A DNA stretch of 61,383 bases from NCBI GenBank assembly GCA_005880615.1, contig VBID01000117.1, forward strand, positions 1-61,383, given 5' to 3'. The notes beneath the pieces were generated by a model. That model saw only the letters and a list, made by a program, of their open reading frames with translations. It made no database searches and was not told where the DNA came from. The translations under genes were made by a program, and so were the position numbers. This stretch comes from Chloroflexota bacterium (GTDB lineage Bacteria; Chloroflexota; Dormibacteria; CF-121). Positions 15,118-22,308 of the stretch are shown one piece after another. The stretch's first letter is position 1. Each line of letters begins with the position of its first letter.

Positions 15118-15987
15118 TTAGAGGTGGTCGAGCGACTCCAGCTCCGCTGGGATGAGCTTCAGGCTGGCGGCGACGACGTTCTCCTCCAGGTGCGCGACCT
15201 TCGACGTCCCCGGGATGAGCAGCGTTGCCGTAGAGTGCGCCAGTAACCAGGCGAGAGCCACCTGCGATGGCGTGGCGCGGTAGCGGGTCGCGATCTCATG
15301 CAGCGGCCCACCCTGCCGTTCGCTGCTATCGGCGAGCGGCCGCCACGGGATGAAGACCAGGCCCCGTTCCTCACAATCCTGTAGCACTGGTTCCGACGAG
15401 CGATCGGTGAGGCTGTACTTGTTCTGGACCGACACAATCGGGGTCATCCGCTGCGCCCGTTCCAGCTGATCGACATCGACGTTCGAGAGTCCGATGTGGC
15501 GGATCTTTCCCTCGCGCTTGAGCTCGACCAGGGTCCCCACGGACTCCTCGAAGGGAACCTTCGGGTCCGGTCGATGAAACTGGTAGAGATCAATCTGGTC
15601 GACTCGCAGCCGCCGGAGGCTACCCTCGCACGCCTTCCGTAGGTACTGCGGCCGGCCGTCGGGCTCCCAGCGGCCCGGGCCTGGTCTCACGAGTCCCCCC
15701 TTGGTCCCGATCACCAGCTCCTCGGGATAGGGATAGAGAGCCTCGGCGATCAGCCGCTCGCTGACCTCCGGACCGTACGAATCGGCGGTATCGATGAAGT
15801 TCACCCCGACCTGGATGGCCCGCCGAAGCACCCGCTTGCACTCCTCCGGATCGCCGGGCTCCCCCCAGATTCCCTCGCCGGTGATCCGCATCGCCCCAAA
15901 CCCCATCCGCCGCACCGGCAGATCGCCGCCCAGGGCGATGATGCCGGCCGCCTCCGCGGTGATGGTGGTCGTTCTCTGCTGAGCCAT
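15118..15987 (-). CDS. Aldo/keto reductase
   Basis: A 289-residue (alpha/beta)8-barrel NADPH-dependent oxidoreductase. The catalytic tetrad is visible: Asp and Tyr in NFIDTADSYG, Lys in VIGTKGG and His in YQFHRPD. The NADPH-binding C-terminal segment LIPGTSKVAHLEENV is present. Substrate cannot be inferred. The start has AGGAGG about 5 nt upstream. It converges with arsM across the palindromic remnant. Confidence 0.92.
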   Translation of the reverse strand: MAQQRTTTITAEAAGIIALGGDLPVRRMGFGAMRITGEGIWGEPGDPEECKRVLRRAIQVGVNFIDTADSYGPEVSERLIAEALYPYPEELVIGTKGGLVRPGPGRWEPDGRPQYLRKACEGSLRRLRVDQIDLYQFHRPDPKVPFEESVGTLVELKREGKIRHIGLSNVDVDQLERAQRMTPIVSVQNKYSLTDRSSEPVLQDCEERGLVFIPWRPLADSSERQGGPLHEIATRYRATPSQVALAWLLAHSTATLLIPGTSKVAHLEENVVAASLKLIPAELESLDHL

Positions 15988-15998
15988 CTTGCCTCCTG

Positions 15999-16313
15999 TT
16001 ATTCGCCTAACTCGCGGCTGACACGGTCGAGTACGTCCAGCATGCGGCGCGAGGTCGCATGGAGCGAGTCCTGCAGCAAGCTGAGCGTGTGATGGGCGTC
16101 GGCCAGGATGTCGGCCTCAGCGCCCAGTTCGCGGCCGTCGGGCTCTCCAAAGCGGGTCAGGACCTGCCGGTAGAGGAGCAGGAACCGCTGCTCCGCGAGG
16201 GCCAGGCAGGCTGCCAGGGTGAGCGCCGCTTCGTCCTCGGCAGTGGGGTCGAGGCTCTGCAGAGCCTGCCAGGCCGGCCCAGACAGGTTGCTGTGGCCCG
16301 CGCCCTCCTCCAT
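15999..16313 (-). CDS. Small helical protein of unknown function, 104 aa
   Basis: Almost entirely alpha-helical by composition (DEAALTLAACLALAEQRFLL, DILADAHHTLSLLQDSLH), with no membrane segment or motif recognised. TAGAAT (16320-16325 on the minus strand) lies exactly 6 nt before the ATG, implying a leaderless mRNA. It precedes the aldo/keto reductase by 11 bp and is probably co-transcribed. It is divergent from the alpha/beta hydrolase, and the two start regions overlap. Confidence 0.6.
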   Translation of the reverse strand: MEEGAGHSNLSGPAWQALQSLDPTAEDEAALTLAACLALAEQRFLLLYRQVLTRFGEPDGRELGAEADILADAHHTLSLLQDSLHATSRRMLDVLDRVSRELGE

Positions 16314-16327
16314 ATCGGCATTCTAGT

Positions 16328-17134
16328 GTGGTGTTTGTCACCGCCGCCGACGGCACCCGGCTGCATTTCATCAGCGCCGGCGCGGGCGTGCCGCTGGTCC
16401 TGGTGGGAGGCAAGACGTCGACCATCGACGGCGCCTGGTGGCGACAGGTCCCGGTGCTGAGCCGCCCTTTCCGCGTCATCGCTTTTGACAATCGCGGCGC
16501 CGGTCAATCCGACAAGCCGGATGTGCCCTACACCACCCGCCTGATGGCAGAAGACGCGCTGGCGGTGCTGGCGGCCAGCGGCGAGACCTCGGCCCATTGG
16601 TTCGGCCTCTCGCTGGGCGGCATGATCCTGCAGGCGCTGGCGCTGGCCCACCCGGAGGCGGTGCGTAGCCTGATCCTGGGGGCGACCCATTGCGGTCCAC
16701 CGGCGACCCTGACTCCGCTGTCGGCGCAGGAGGCCCAACGGGTCAGCGCCAGCCCGCACAAGCGACTGGCAAACCTGTATAGCGTGGACTTTCTGCTCGC
16801 GAAGCCCAACTGGGTGACCGAGGACGCAACCCACTTCGGCAAGATGCCGTTGCACGCGATCCACCGCCAGGACCAGGCGGTCCGCCACCACGACTCCTGT
16901 CGCCGGCTCGGGGAGATCCGGGCTCCGGTCCTCATCCTGCACGGCCGGCAGGACCGCATGGTGCCGATCGACCGGGCGGAACAGCTCCACGCCGGCATCG
17001 CTGGGTCCGACCTGGTGGTGCTGGACGGCGCCGGCCACCAACTGCAGTCTGAACGGGCCGAGGAGGTCAATCGCCTGGTCATCGACTTTGTCACCCGCGT
17101 GGAAGCCCGCCGCATCGGTCACCGCCAACAGTGA
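16328..17134 (+). CDS. Alpha/beta-fold hydrolase
   Basis: A 268-residue protein with the hydrolase triad: nucleophile Ser in HWFGLSLGGM, Asp in LILHGRQDRMVP and His in DGAGHQLQSE. The oxyanion region is near LVLVGGKTSTIDG, and FDNRGAGQSDKP is typical of the MhpC/BphD-like branch. Substrate is unknown. There are two adjacent GTG codons, 16328 and 16331. Either may be the start. Confidence 0.88.
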   Translation: MVFVTAADGTRLHFISAGAGVPLVLVGGKTSTIDGAWWRQVPVLSRPFRVIAFDNRGAGQSDKPDVPYTTRLMAEDALAVLAASGETSAHWFGLSLGGMILQALALAHPEAVRSLILGATHCGPPATLTPLSAQEAQRVSASPHKRLANLYSVDFLLAKPNWVTEDATHFGKMPLHAIHRQDQAVRHHDSCRRLGEIRAPVLILHGRQDRMVPIDRAEQLHAGIAGSDLVVLDGAGHQLQSERAEEVNRLVIDFVTRVEARRIGHRQQ

Positions 17135-17204
17135 GGTGGTGCGCGCGAGGTCCGTGAGGCGTTCGCTCCGGTGGCTCGCGCTGGAGCCAGACGGAATACC
17201 TCCA

Positions 17205-17232
17205 CCCCTACCCTCTCCGCAAGGGGGAGGGG
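17205..17232. terminator. C-rich/G-rich hairpin between convergent genes
   Basis: CCCCTACCCTCTCC-GCAA-GGGGGAGGGG, imperfect stem. It sits between the 3' ends of two convergent genes and could terminate both. It resembles the sequences at 11101-11131 and 53056-53076, so it may be a repeat family rather than a single terminator. Confidence 0.45.
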
Positions 17233-17248
17233 GATTCGGCTACCGGAA

Positions 17249-18217
17249 CTAGGCGGCCGCCCACTGAACGCGGTCGTCCGCATTCATCCGTTTGATCAGC
17301 CGGCCGTCCTGGGCCAGCGACTGGCAATGGGCCAGGGTTTCCTGGAGCGCAAGGCGCTGATGGAAGACACCGCGCTGGGCCAGACCGGGAAAGAGTCCCG
17401 CAGCCAGCTCCCACCCGGTCTGCGGCGCGGCCGCCAGGCGCAGCAAGGCGGCCAGGCGCTCCTGGTGGTGCTGGAGGATCTGGCTGACCCGTTCGCGCGG
17501 CTCCCGAAAGCTGGGGCCGTGAGCCGGCAGCACTTCGTCAATGGCCAGGGCCGCCACCCGCCGCAGTGACGCCAGGTAATCGTCCAGCGGATCGGCGCTG
17601 GACTGCGGATGGAGCCCGATGTTGGGGCTGATCTTGAGCAGCAGATGATCTCCCGAAAAGAGCAGCTTGCGGGCCGGCCAGTAGAAAGCGCAGTGTCCCG
17701 GTGAGTGGCCGGGCGTCCAGACCACAACCAGGTCGTCGCCGTTCACCGCCAGCCGCTCGGCACCCTCCAGCAAGACGTCGGGGCTGACCACAGACACGAA
17801 CTCGCGGGCCGCCATGGAGGCGGTCTGCAGGAAATCGCGCTCCTCGGCCGGGACGCCGTTGACTTCCAGCCAGCGCGCAACTTCGCGCACCAGGTCTTCC
17901 GCCCTCGCGTAGCGGGGCTCCATCAGCGCCACCTCGAGGCGGTGGATGACGAGCTCAGCCCCGGTGCGCTCGCGCAACTCCCGCGCCAGGCCGAAGTGAT
18001 CGGGATGGATATGCGTGATCAGGATGCGGCGGATCTGCCGCAGCTCGACGTGCGCCGCCTGCAGTCCGGCGTGCAGCGCAGCGCGCGACTCATCGGTCCG
18101 CAGCCCGGTGTCGATCAACGTGTACCCCTCGCCGTCGCGAAGAAGATAGACGTTCACGTGCCGCAGCTCGAAGGGCATGGGCAGCTGAAACTGGAAGATG
18201 CCGGGCAAGATCTCCAC
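17249..18217 (-). CDS. Metallo-beta-lactamase-fold hydrolase (glyoxalase II/LACTB2-like)
   Basis: A 322-residue protein with the dinuclear metal motif THIHPDHFGL, a second-ligand region TPGHSPGHCAFYW and Asp in LFSGDHLL, then LPAHGPSF. The C-terminal 80 residues form a likely winged helix (QHHQERLAALLRLAA, RLALQETLAHCQSLAQDGRL), as in LACTB2-type thioesterases or nucleases. CATACT lies 6 nt before the GTG start (18224-18229, minus strand), suggesting a leaderless mRNA. The substrate may be a thioester, lactone or nucleic acid and is not determined. Confidence 0.88.
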   Translation of the reverse strand: MEILPGIFQFQLPMPFELRHVNVYLLRDGEGYTLIDTGLRTDESRAALHAGLQAAHVELRQIRRILITHIHPDHFGLARELRERTGAELVIHRLEVALMEPRYARAEDLVREVARWLEVNGVPAEERDFLQTASMAAREFVSVVSPDVLLEGAERLAVNGDDLVVVWTPGHSPGHCAFYWPARKLLFSGDHLLLKISPNIGLHPQSSADPLDDYLASLRRVAALAIDEVLPAHGPSFREPRERVSQILQHHQERLAALLRLAAAPQTGWELAAGLFPGLAQRGVFHQRLALQETLAHCQSLAQDGRLIKRMNADDRVQWAAA

Positions 18218-18264
18218 GCGAGAAGTATGAATATCCGGCTGGCCGGATTAAGGGGTCAGGCGGC

Positions 18265-19530
18265 TCACGCGGCCGTGCGGGCGGTGGCTTCGTCCGGACG
18301 GGCGGGGATAGGCTTCTGTCCCTCTTCCAGGGTGGGCAGTGGGAGATGGACCGTGTCGTGGTCGATCATGTCCACGAAGACCTCGACCACTTTGGGGTCA
18401 AAGTGTGTGCCGCTGCCGACCCTGATCTCCTCCATAGCCTTCGCCAGGCCGAGCGAAGGCCGGTAGATACGGTCCGCCACCATCGCCTCGAAGGCATCGG
18501 CGACCGAAATGATGCGAGAGCCGAGCGGGATGGCGTCGCCCTTGAGCCCATTGGGGTAGCCGGAGCCGTCCCATTTCTCATGGTGGTGCCGGATCAGCGG
18601 GGCCACGTGGTGCAAGCCTTCCACCGGCGCGATGATGTCGGCGCCGATCTGGGGATGACGCCGCATCCAGGCCATCTCATCTTCCGTGAGCGCCATCGAC
18701 TGCCGGAGGATCCGATCGGGGATGCCGATCTTGCCCACGTCGTGGAGGATGGCTCCCAGCTTGATGGCCCCCACCTCATCCGGGGTGAGGCCCATCCGGG
18801 CGGCGCAGGCCCCGGCGAGCTTGGCCAGCCGTTCGGAGTGGCCGCGGGTATAGCTGTCCTTGGCTTCGATGGCGTTGGCCAAAGCCATGTTGACCTCGGT
18901 CATCAGTTTGGCTTCCAGGTCCCGCCGCACCACGACCTCGCGATGCTGGCCCAGGGCGCGAGCCATCACGGCACCCACCACGGCCACCACGACGAAGAGG
19001 AACAGCTTCTGCAGAATGACCACCCGCTCGCTGGCGACAGTTGCGAAATAACTCCCCTCCTGCAGCGGCGCCACCGCGCCGGCCACCAGGTAGAGGACGC
19101 CGACGATGAGCGCGCAGAGCAGGGACACCGCCACCCCGAAGCGGAGGGCCGACACCGTGATCACCAGGAAGAATGTGCTGGCCAGCGGACTCACGTAGCC
19201 GCCCGACAAGTAGGTGACCATGGTCGCCACCAGCAAGTCGACCCCAGTCGTGACATAGCCAAACAGGCGGCCCGGGCGGTGGCGCAGGAAGAGGACACCC
19301 AGACTGGTCAGGCAGACCACGCCCCACATCGCCAGGATGGCATTGATCCGGCCTTGCGCCTGGCTGCTGACCTGATTGTTCAGGTTGTTAAGGATCACGG
19401 CGAAGATCAGCAGGGTCCACCGAAACAGCCCCGTCAGACGTTCGTTGCTGGCGGTGATCAGGCTCTCGTTGGGGTCCTTGACCAGGGGACGTAATTTACG
19501 CGGCAAACCGCGGACGGCGGGCACGCCCAA
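18265..19530 (-). CDS. Membrane-bound HD-GYP cyclic-di-GMP phosphodiesterase
   Basis: A 421-residue protein. Residues about 30-220 hold five or six membrane helices (FRWTLLIFAVILNNLNNQVS, VVCLTSLGVLFL, FFLVITVSALRFGVAVSLLC). The HD-GYP domain follows: HSERLAKLAGACA, ILHDVGKIGIPDRIL, HPQIGADIIAPV, IRHHHEKWDGSGYPNGLKGD, then SRIISVADAFEAM. The HD, HDxGKIGIP and HHE..DGSGYP signatures are complete, so hydrolysis of c-di-GMP is expected. The start is given as TTG at 19530, but a GTG two codons later is possible. It pairs functionally with the GGDEF protein at 42554-43792. Confidence 0.9.
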   Translation of the reverse strand: MGVPAVRGLPRKLRPLVKDPNESLITASNERLTGLFRWTLLIFAVILNNLNNQVSSQAQGRINAILAMWGVVCLTSLGVLFLRHRPGRLFGYVTTGVDLLVATMVTYLSGGYVSPLASTFFLVITVSALRFGVAVSLLCALIVGVLYLVAGAVAPLQEGSYFATVASERVVILQKLFLFVVVAVVGAVMARALGQHREVVVRRDLEAKLMTEVNMALANAIEAKDSYTRGHSERLAKLAGACAARMGLTPDEVGAIKLGAILHDVGKIGIPDRILRQSMALTEDEMAWMRRHPQIGADIIAPVEGLHHVAPLIRHHHEKWDGSGYPNGLKGDAIPLGSRIISVADAFEAMVADRIYRPSLGLAKAMEEIRVGSGTHFDPKVVEVFVDMIDHDTVHLPLPTLEEGQKPIPARPDEATARTAA

Positions 19531-19543
19531 ATTATGTGGGAGC

Positions 19544-19588
19544 CCTGTGACGGGAACCGTTACAAAACGGTCGCACCCCTGCCACAGG
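19544..19588 (-). other. Nested hairpin between the 231-aa and HD-GYP genes
   Basis: An inner stem ACCGTT-ACAA-AACGGT (19556-19571) is enclosed by CCTGTG (19544-19549) and CACAGG (19583-19588). It lies in the 86-bp gap ahead of the HD-GYP start. It may be a 3' structure of the upstream gene or a structured leader. It lacks a T-tract and I could not match it to the GEMM c-di-GMP riboswitch consensus. Confidence 0.4.
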
Positions 19589-19616
19589 CCGTCAAGGCTT
19601 CACGAAATACTCCGAA

Positions 19617-20312
19617 TCACGGTGGGAGCGTGAGGCCGAGAAACTGCGACAGGAGGCCCTTGGGATCCTGAAACTGCCGGAAGGCCTCATCGGCCGCGGC
19701 CAGCGCCATGTCGACCTGGTCGTACGCGGCGCGCAGGGGCGGCACCAACCCCGTGGTGGTTACCTGGGCGCGTTCGTGGTGAGCCAGCAGCAACTGCTGT
19801 CCAATGGTGACGGCCGCGGCCGCGTAGCGTTGGGCCAGGGCGTCGGCGTCGTGGGCGAGGGCGGCCAGGTCGGCCGGGGTCAGGGTCCGACCGGCATAGG
19901 ATTGCCGGAGGGTGAACACCCCCTCGGCGATCTGCTCGGCCGCCGACCCGGCCTGCGCCATGTCATCACCAATCGCCGCCAGGTGGATCACTGCGGCGAC
20001 CTGTTCCTGGCTGGCCGATACGCGGGCCCCGGCCATGAGAGCTGGATCGGTCCGCAACCGGACGGATCCACGCTGGAAGTCGGCATCCGCGGCCTCCAGC
20101 TCGGTGGCGGCGGTGCGTAATGTCGCCAGGTCTCCGGTCTTCACGGCCGCGTCCAGGTCGGCCTGACCAGCGATCAGATGGTCTCGACCGCCGCCGAGGT
20201 CCTGGTAGACGCGGACCCCGGCGTACACGGTATAGCCGGCCGCGGTCAGCCCCGCGAGTAGCAGCACGGCGATCAGGCGGAGCACCCGGACAGTATCCGG
20301 GATCCGGAGCAA
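19617..20312 (-). CDS. Membrane-anchored helical protein, unknown function
   Basis: A 231-residue protein with one N-terminal membrane helix (VLRLIAVLLLAGLTAAGYTV) followed by a long, almost wholly helical external part with Ala/Asp/Gln-rich heptad-like spacing. Possible relatives are the helical N-terminal part of DUF4012 proteins or the sensing part of chemoreceptor-like proteins, but no motif settles this. The start is TTG. It lies immediately upstream of the HD-GYP gene in the same direction and may supply it with a partner or signal. Confidence 0.6.
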   Translation of the reverse strand: MLRIPDTVRVLRLIAVLLLAGLTAAGYTVYAGVRVYQDLGGGRDHLIAGQADLDAAVKTGDLATLRTAATELEAADADFQRGSVRLRTDPALMAGARVSASQEQVAAVIHLAAIGDDMAQAGSAAEQIAEGVFTLRQSYAGRTLTPADLAALAHDADALAQRYAAAAVTIGQQLLLAHHERAQVTTTGLVPPLRAAYDQVDMALAAADEAFRQFQDPKGLLSQFLGLTLPP

Positions 20313-20341
20313 TGAAAAGGCGGGCGCGTCACGCGCCCGCC
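20311..20341 (-). terminator. Intrinsic terminator of the GlsB-type gene
   Basis: A perfect 10-bp stem GGCGGGCGCG-TCA-CGCGCCCGCC (20319-20341) is followed on the minus strand by TTTTCATT. It lies about 30 bp after the stop of the 82-aa gene. Confidence 0.85.
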
Positions 20342-20370
20342 CTCACGGAAAGAGGTCCGGATTCAGCCGG

Positions 20371-20619
20371 CTAGACGCGTTTGGGGGCGACCAGACGGAT
20401 GACCCAGAGAAGGACGATGGCCCCAACAAAGGCGGCGATCAGCTGCCAGATCAGTCCGCCACCGCCAACCCCAATGAGTGAGAAGAGAAATCCGCCCACG
20501 AAGGCTCCGATGACACCGACGATGATGTCCCCCAGGATCCCGTAGCCGTGGCCGCTGACGACCCGACCAGCGAGTGCTCCCGCGATCAGACCGATCAGGA
20601 TGAAGAGCAGAATTCCCAT
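20371..20619 (-). CDS. GlsB/YeaQ/YmgE-family stress membrane protein
   Basis: An 82-residue protein with three hydrophobic segments rich in Gly: GILLFILIGLIAGALAGRVV, GILGDIIVGVIGAFVGGFLF and LIWQLIAAFVGAIVLLWVIR. This is the transglycosylase-associated/GlsB family, small inner-membrane proteins often induced by stress. It has its own promoter (20672-20701) with a palindrome just upstream, and its own terminator, so it is a single-gene unit. GGAGG precedes the ATG. Confidence 0.9.
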   Translation of the reverse strand: MGILLFILIGLIAGALAGRVVSGHGYGILGDIIVGVIGAFVGGFLFSLIGVGGGGLIWQLIAAFVGAIVLLWVIRLVAPKRV

Positions 20620-20671
20620 TCAATTTCCTCCGTTCTCGCCCACATCCGGGCAATCTGACGTGTCTTTACCT

Positions 20672-20701
20672 CTTGTACCCCGTTCCAGGCAAACATGTCA
20701 A
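20672..20701 (-). promoter_or_regulatory. Promoter of the GlsB-type gene
   Basis: On the minus strand TTGACA (20701-20696) and TACAAG (20677-20672) are separated by 18 bp. The predicted leader is about 45 nt with GGAGG near the ATG. Confidence 0.75.
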
Positions 20702-20713
20702 TAGAGCTATCAG

Positions 20714-20725
20714 GATACATGTATC
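20714..20725. promoter_or_regulatory. 12-bp palindrome upstream of the GlsB promoter
   Basis: GATACATGTATC is a perfect palindrome centred about 20 bp upstream of the -35 box. The position suits an activator or repressor dimer. No regulator is encoded next to it. Confidence 0.45.
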
Positions 20726-20746
20726 TGGCCGAACGGAGTGCGCCCG

Positions 20747-20778
20747 ATTGGGGCTTAGCTCAGATTCTGGCTTAGCTC
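20747..20778. repeat. Degenerate repeat terminus, doubled
   Basis: GATTGGGGCTTAGCTCAG is followed by GATTCTGGCTTAGCTCG, two degraded direct copies of the GGATTCGGGCTTAG terminus. The second provides the TAG/CTA context at the end of the PIG-L-type gene. Confidence 0.5.
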
Positions 20779-21581
20779 GCCTGGCGCTCGACTGGGGCGC
20801 CCGACGCCCGGCCGGCCAGGAGGTCGCGTTCGATCACCCCGGTGATCCAGGGATGGGGGAAGCCCCGGGCGAAGAACTCCTGCCCCCACAGGTCCGCCAG
20901 CAGCGCCGGATCGATGCCGTCGAAGGCGGGATCGAGTTGCGAAGCGTGCGCCCTGATGGCCTCCAGCTTGCGTCCGAGGCTGGCCCGCACATCGATGATG
21001 GTGCTCACCCCGGCGGCACTCTCGATCGTGCCCCGCACCCCCGGAATGGCGCTGGTTGGGACGCCGCCGGTCTCGAGCACCCGCAGAGCCCGTCCGGCAT
21101 GCGGCTCCGGCCAGAGGGCGAAGTAGAGCTTGTCCGGTCCGGAGAATCCATCGCCCGCCAGCGTGCGGGCGGTGAAGAAGGCGCCGGACGCGGCCGCGTG
21201 GACCGCTCGGTGGTCGGAGTCCCCGTTGAGCCCGTCGCGACCGAAGGTCACCACCACCTCCGGCTCGACGGCGCGAATCAGGTCGGTGAAGAGGTCCTCC
21301 AGGAGCTCCGGGTCCAGGCTGGCGAGAGCGCCGTCCGCGTAGTCGAGCGACACCACGTCGCGCACCCCGAGGATCCGCCCAGCGGCCTGGAACTCCCGGG
21401 TTCGAATGACTCCCAGCTCATCGCTGGCGGCCATCCCACGCAGGACAGGGGCCGCCTCACCCCGGGTGGCCGACACCGCGATGACCTCGCAGCCCGCCCC
21501 CGCGTATCGGGCCAGCGTACCGCCGGTCAGGAGGCTGGCGTCCCTGGGATGGGCGAACAGGGCAAGCAGCCGGACCGGCAC
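20772..21581 (-). CDS. PIG-L-family deacetylase-like protein with altered active site
   Basis: A 269-residue protein with the LmbE/PIG-L fold: LLALFAHPRDASLLTGGTLA, VIAVSATRGEAAPVL, RTREFQAAGRILGV, LDYADGALA and GDSDHRAVHAAASGAF. The usual N-terminal motif is AHPDDE, which gives a zinc His, a catalytic-base Asp and a zinc Asp. Here it is AHPRDAS: His11 and Asp14 remain but the base Asp is Arg13. The codons (CCC AGG GAC GCC) are unambiguous. N-deacetylation of a GlcNAc-like substrate would be the family role, but activity is doubtful. The start is GTG. Confidence 0.85.
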   Translation of the reverse strand: MPVRLLALFAHPRDASLLTGGTLARYAGAGCEVIAVSATRGEAAPVLRGMAASDELGVIRTREFQAAGRILGVRDVVSLDYADGALASLDPELLEDLFTDLIRAVEPEVVVTFGRDGLNGDSDHRAVHAAASGAFFTARTLAGDGFSGPDKLYFALWPEPHAGRALRVLETGGVPTSAIPGVRGTIESAAGVSTIIDVRASLGRKLEAIRAHASQLDPAFDGIDPALLADLWGQEFFARGFPHPWITGVIERDLLAGRASGAPVERQAS

Positions 21582-21635
21582 AAGCTGGATAACCGGGAAG
21601 CGCGCGGAAACTTTCGAGCGGGGTTCTACCGGGCT

Positions 21636-22160
21636 TTAAGCGATGGCTCGGGAGCTGGAGAGGAGCCGGTCGTAGGCCCGCTTCAGCTCCGGGTAGCGCA
21701 GGAAGATCAGGTGGGCAAACTCCTGGGTCAAGGCGCGCGGCGAGCGGACCAGGCGCATCCCCGCCTCGCTCAACAGCCGGTTCCCTTTTCGTCCGTTGCA
21801 ACGGCGGCAGGCAATCACCTGGTTTTCCCAGCTGCGACTAGAGCCACCGCGCGAGGTGGGGACCACGTGGTCGACAGAGAGTTGGGAGGAGGGCATGGTC
21901 TTGCCGCAGTACTGGCAGGTGTTGTCGTCCCGCAGGAGCAGGTTTCGCCGGTTGGCCCGCAGCATCCGGCGCGGGATCTGGATGTTGGTCAGCAGGCGGA
22001 CGATCACGACGTCCTCACCCAGGCAGCGGCGCGCCATCGCCTCTTCCACCAGCTGCCGGGCCAGGTCGTCCACAAACGTGACCCGCTGCTTGGTCAGCAG
22101 GATAACCAGGCGCCGCTTGCTAATGACGTTCAGCGGCTGAAGTGAGGCGTTCAGCAGCAG
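21636..22160 (-). CDS. HNH endonuclease
   Basis: The HNH core is clear: two zinc cysteine pairs (CQYC and CRRC), SVDHVVPTSRGG with the catalytic His, and WENQVIACRRCNGRKGN. The first ordinary start codon is GTG at 22073. However, the frame upstream encodes LLLNASLQPLNVISKRRL, the conserved N-terminus of this family, without any ATG, GTG or TTG. A strong AAAAGGAGG (22184-22176) lies 15 nt ahead of CTG at 22160. I extend the gene to that CTG as the best guess. A non-standard start or a sequence error are the alternatives. HNH nucleases of this type are common and their cellular role is unclear. Confidence 0.8.
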   Translation of the reverse strand: MLLNASLQPLNVISKRRLVILLTKQRVTFVDDLARQLVEEAMARRCLGEDVVIVRLLTNIQIPRRMLRANRRNLLLRDDNTCQYCGKTMPSSQLSVDHVVPTSRGGSSRSWENQVIACRRCNGRKGNRLLSEAGMRLVRSPRALTQEFAHLIFLRYPELKRAYDRLLSSSRAIA

Positions 22161-22265
22161 GACGAGTTTAAACGACCTCCTTTTGCCGGTCCTGCGCCTT
22201 CCGGGAGCAGGGGCGGACGGTTACCTAATATAACGAAACCGTTCCGGCAAGTTTGGCAGGCCCGC

Positions 22266-22308
22266 TAGATTCGGGCCAGAGCCCGGCGGATTTCGGGCTT
22301 AGGCTTAG
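22266..22308. repeat. Degraded repeat termini after citrate synthase
   Basis: TAGATTCGGGCC and GGATTTCGGGCTTAGGCTTAG are remnants of the terminal repeats. The citrate synthase stop (TTA at 22305-22307 on the plus strand) lies within the second. Confidence 0.6.

Noticed and set aside
19531..19616. c-di-GMP (GEMM) riboswitch before the HD-GYP gene
   Set aside because: The two-stem GEMM core with its GNRA tetraloop and conserved purines is not present, only an unrelated nested hairpin.
20673..22145. 490-codon plus-strand frame
   Set aside because: It is antisense to the PIG-L-like and HNH genes, both of which have recognisable motifs.
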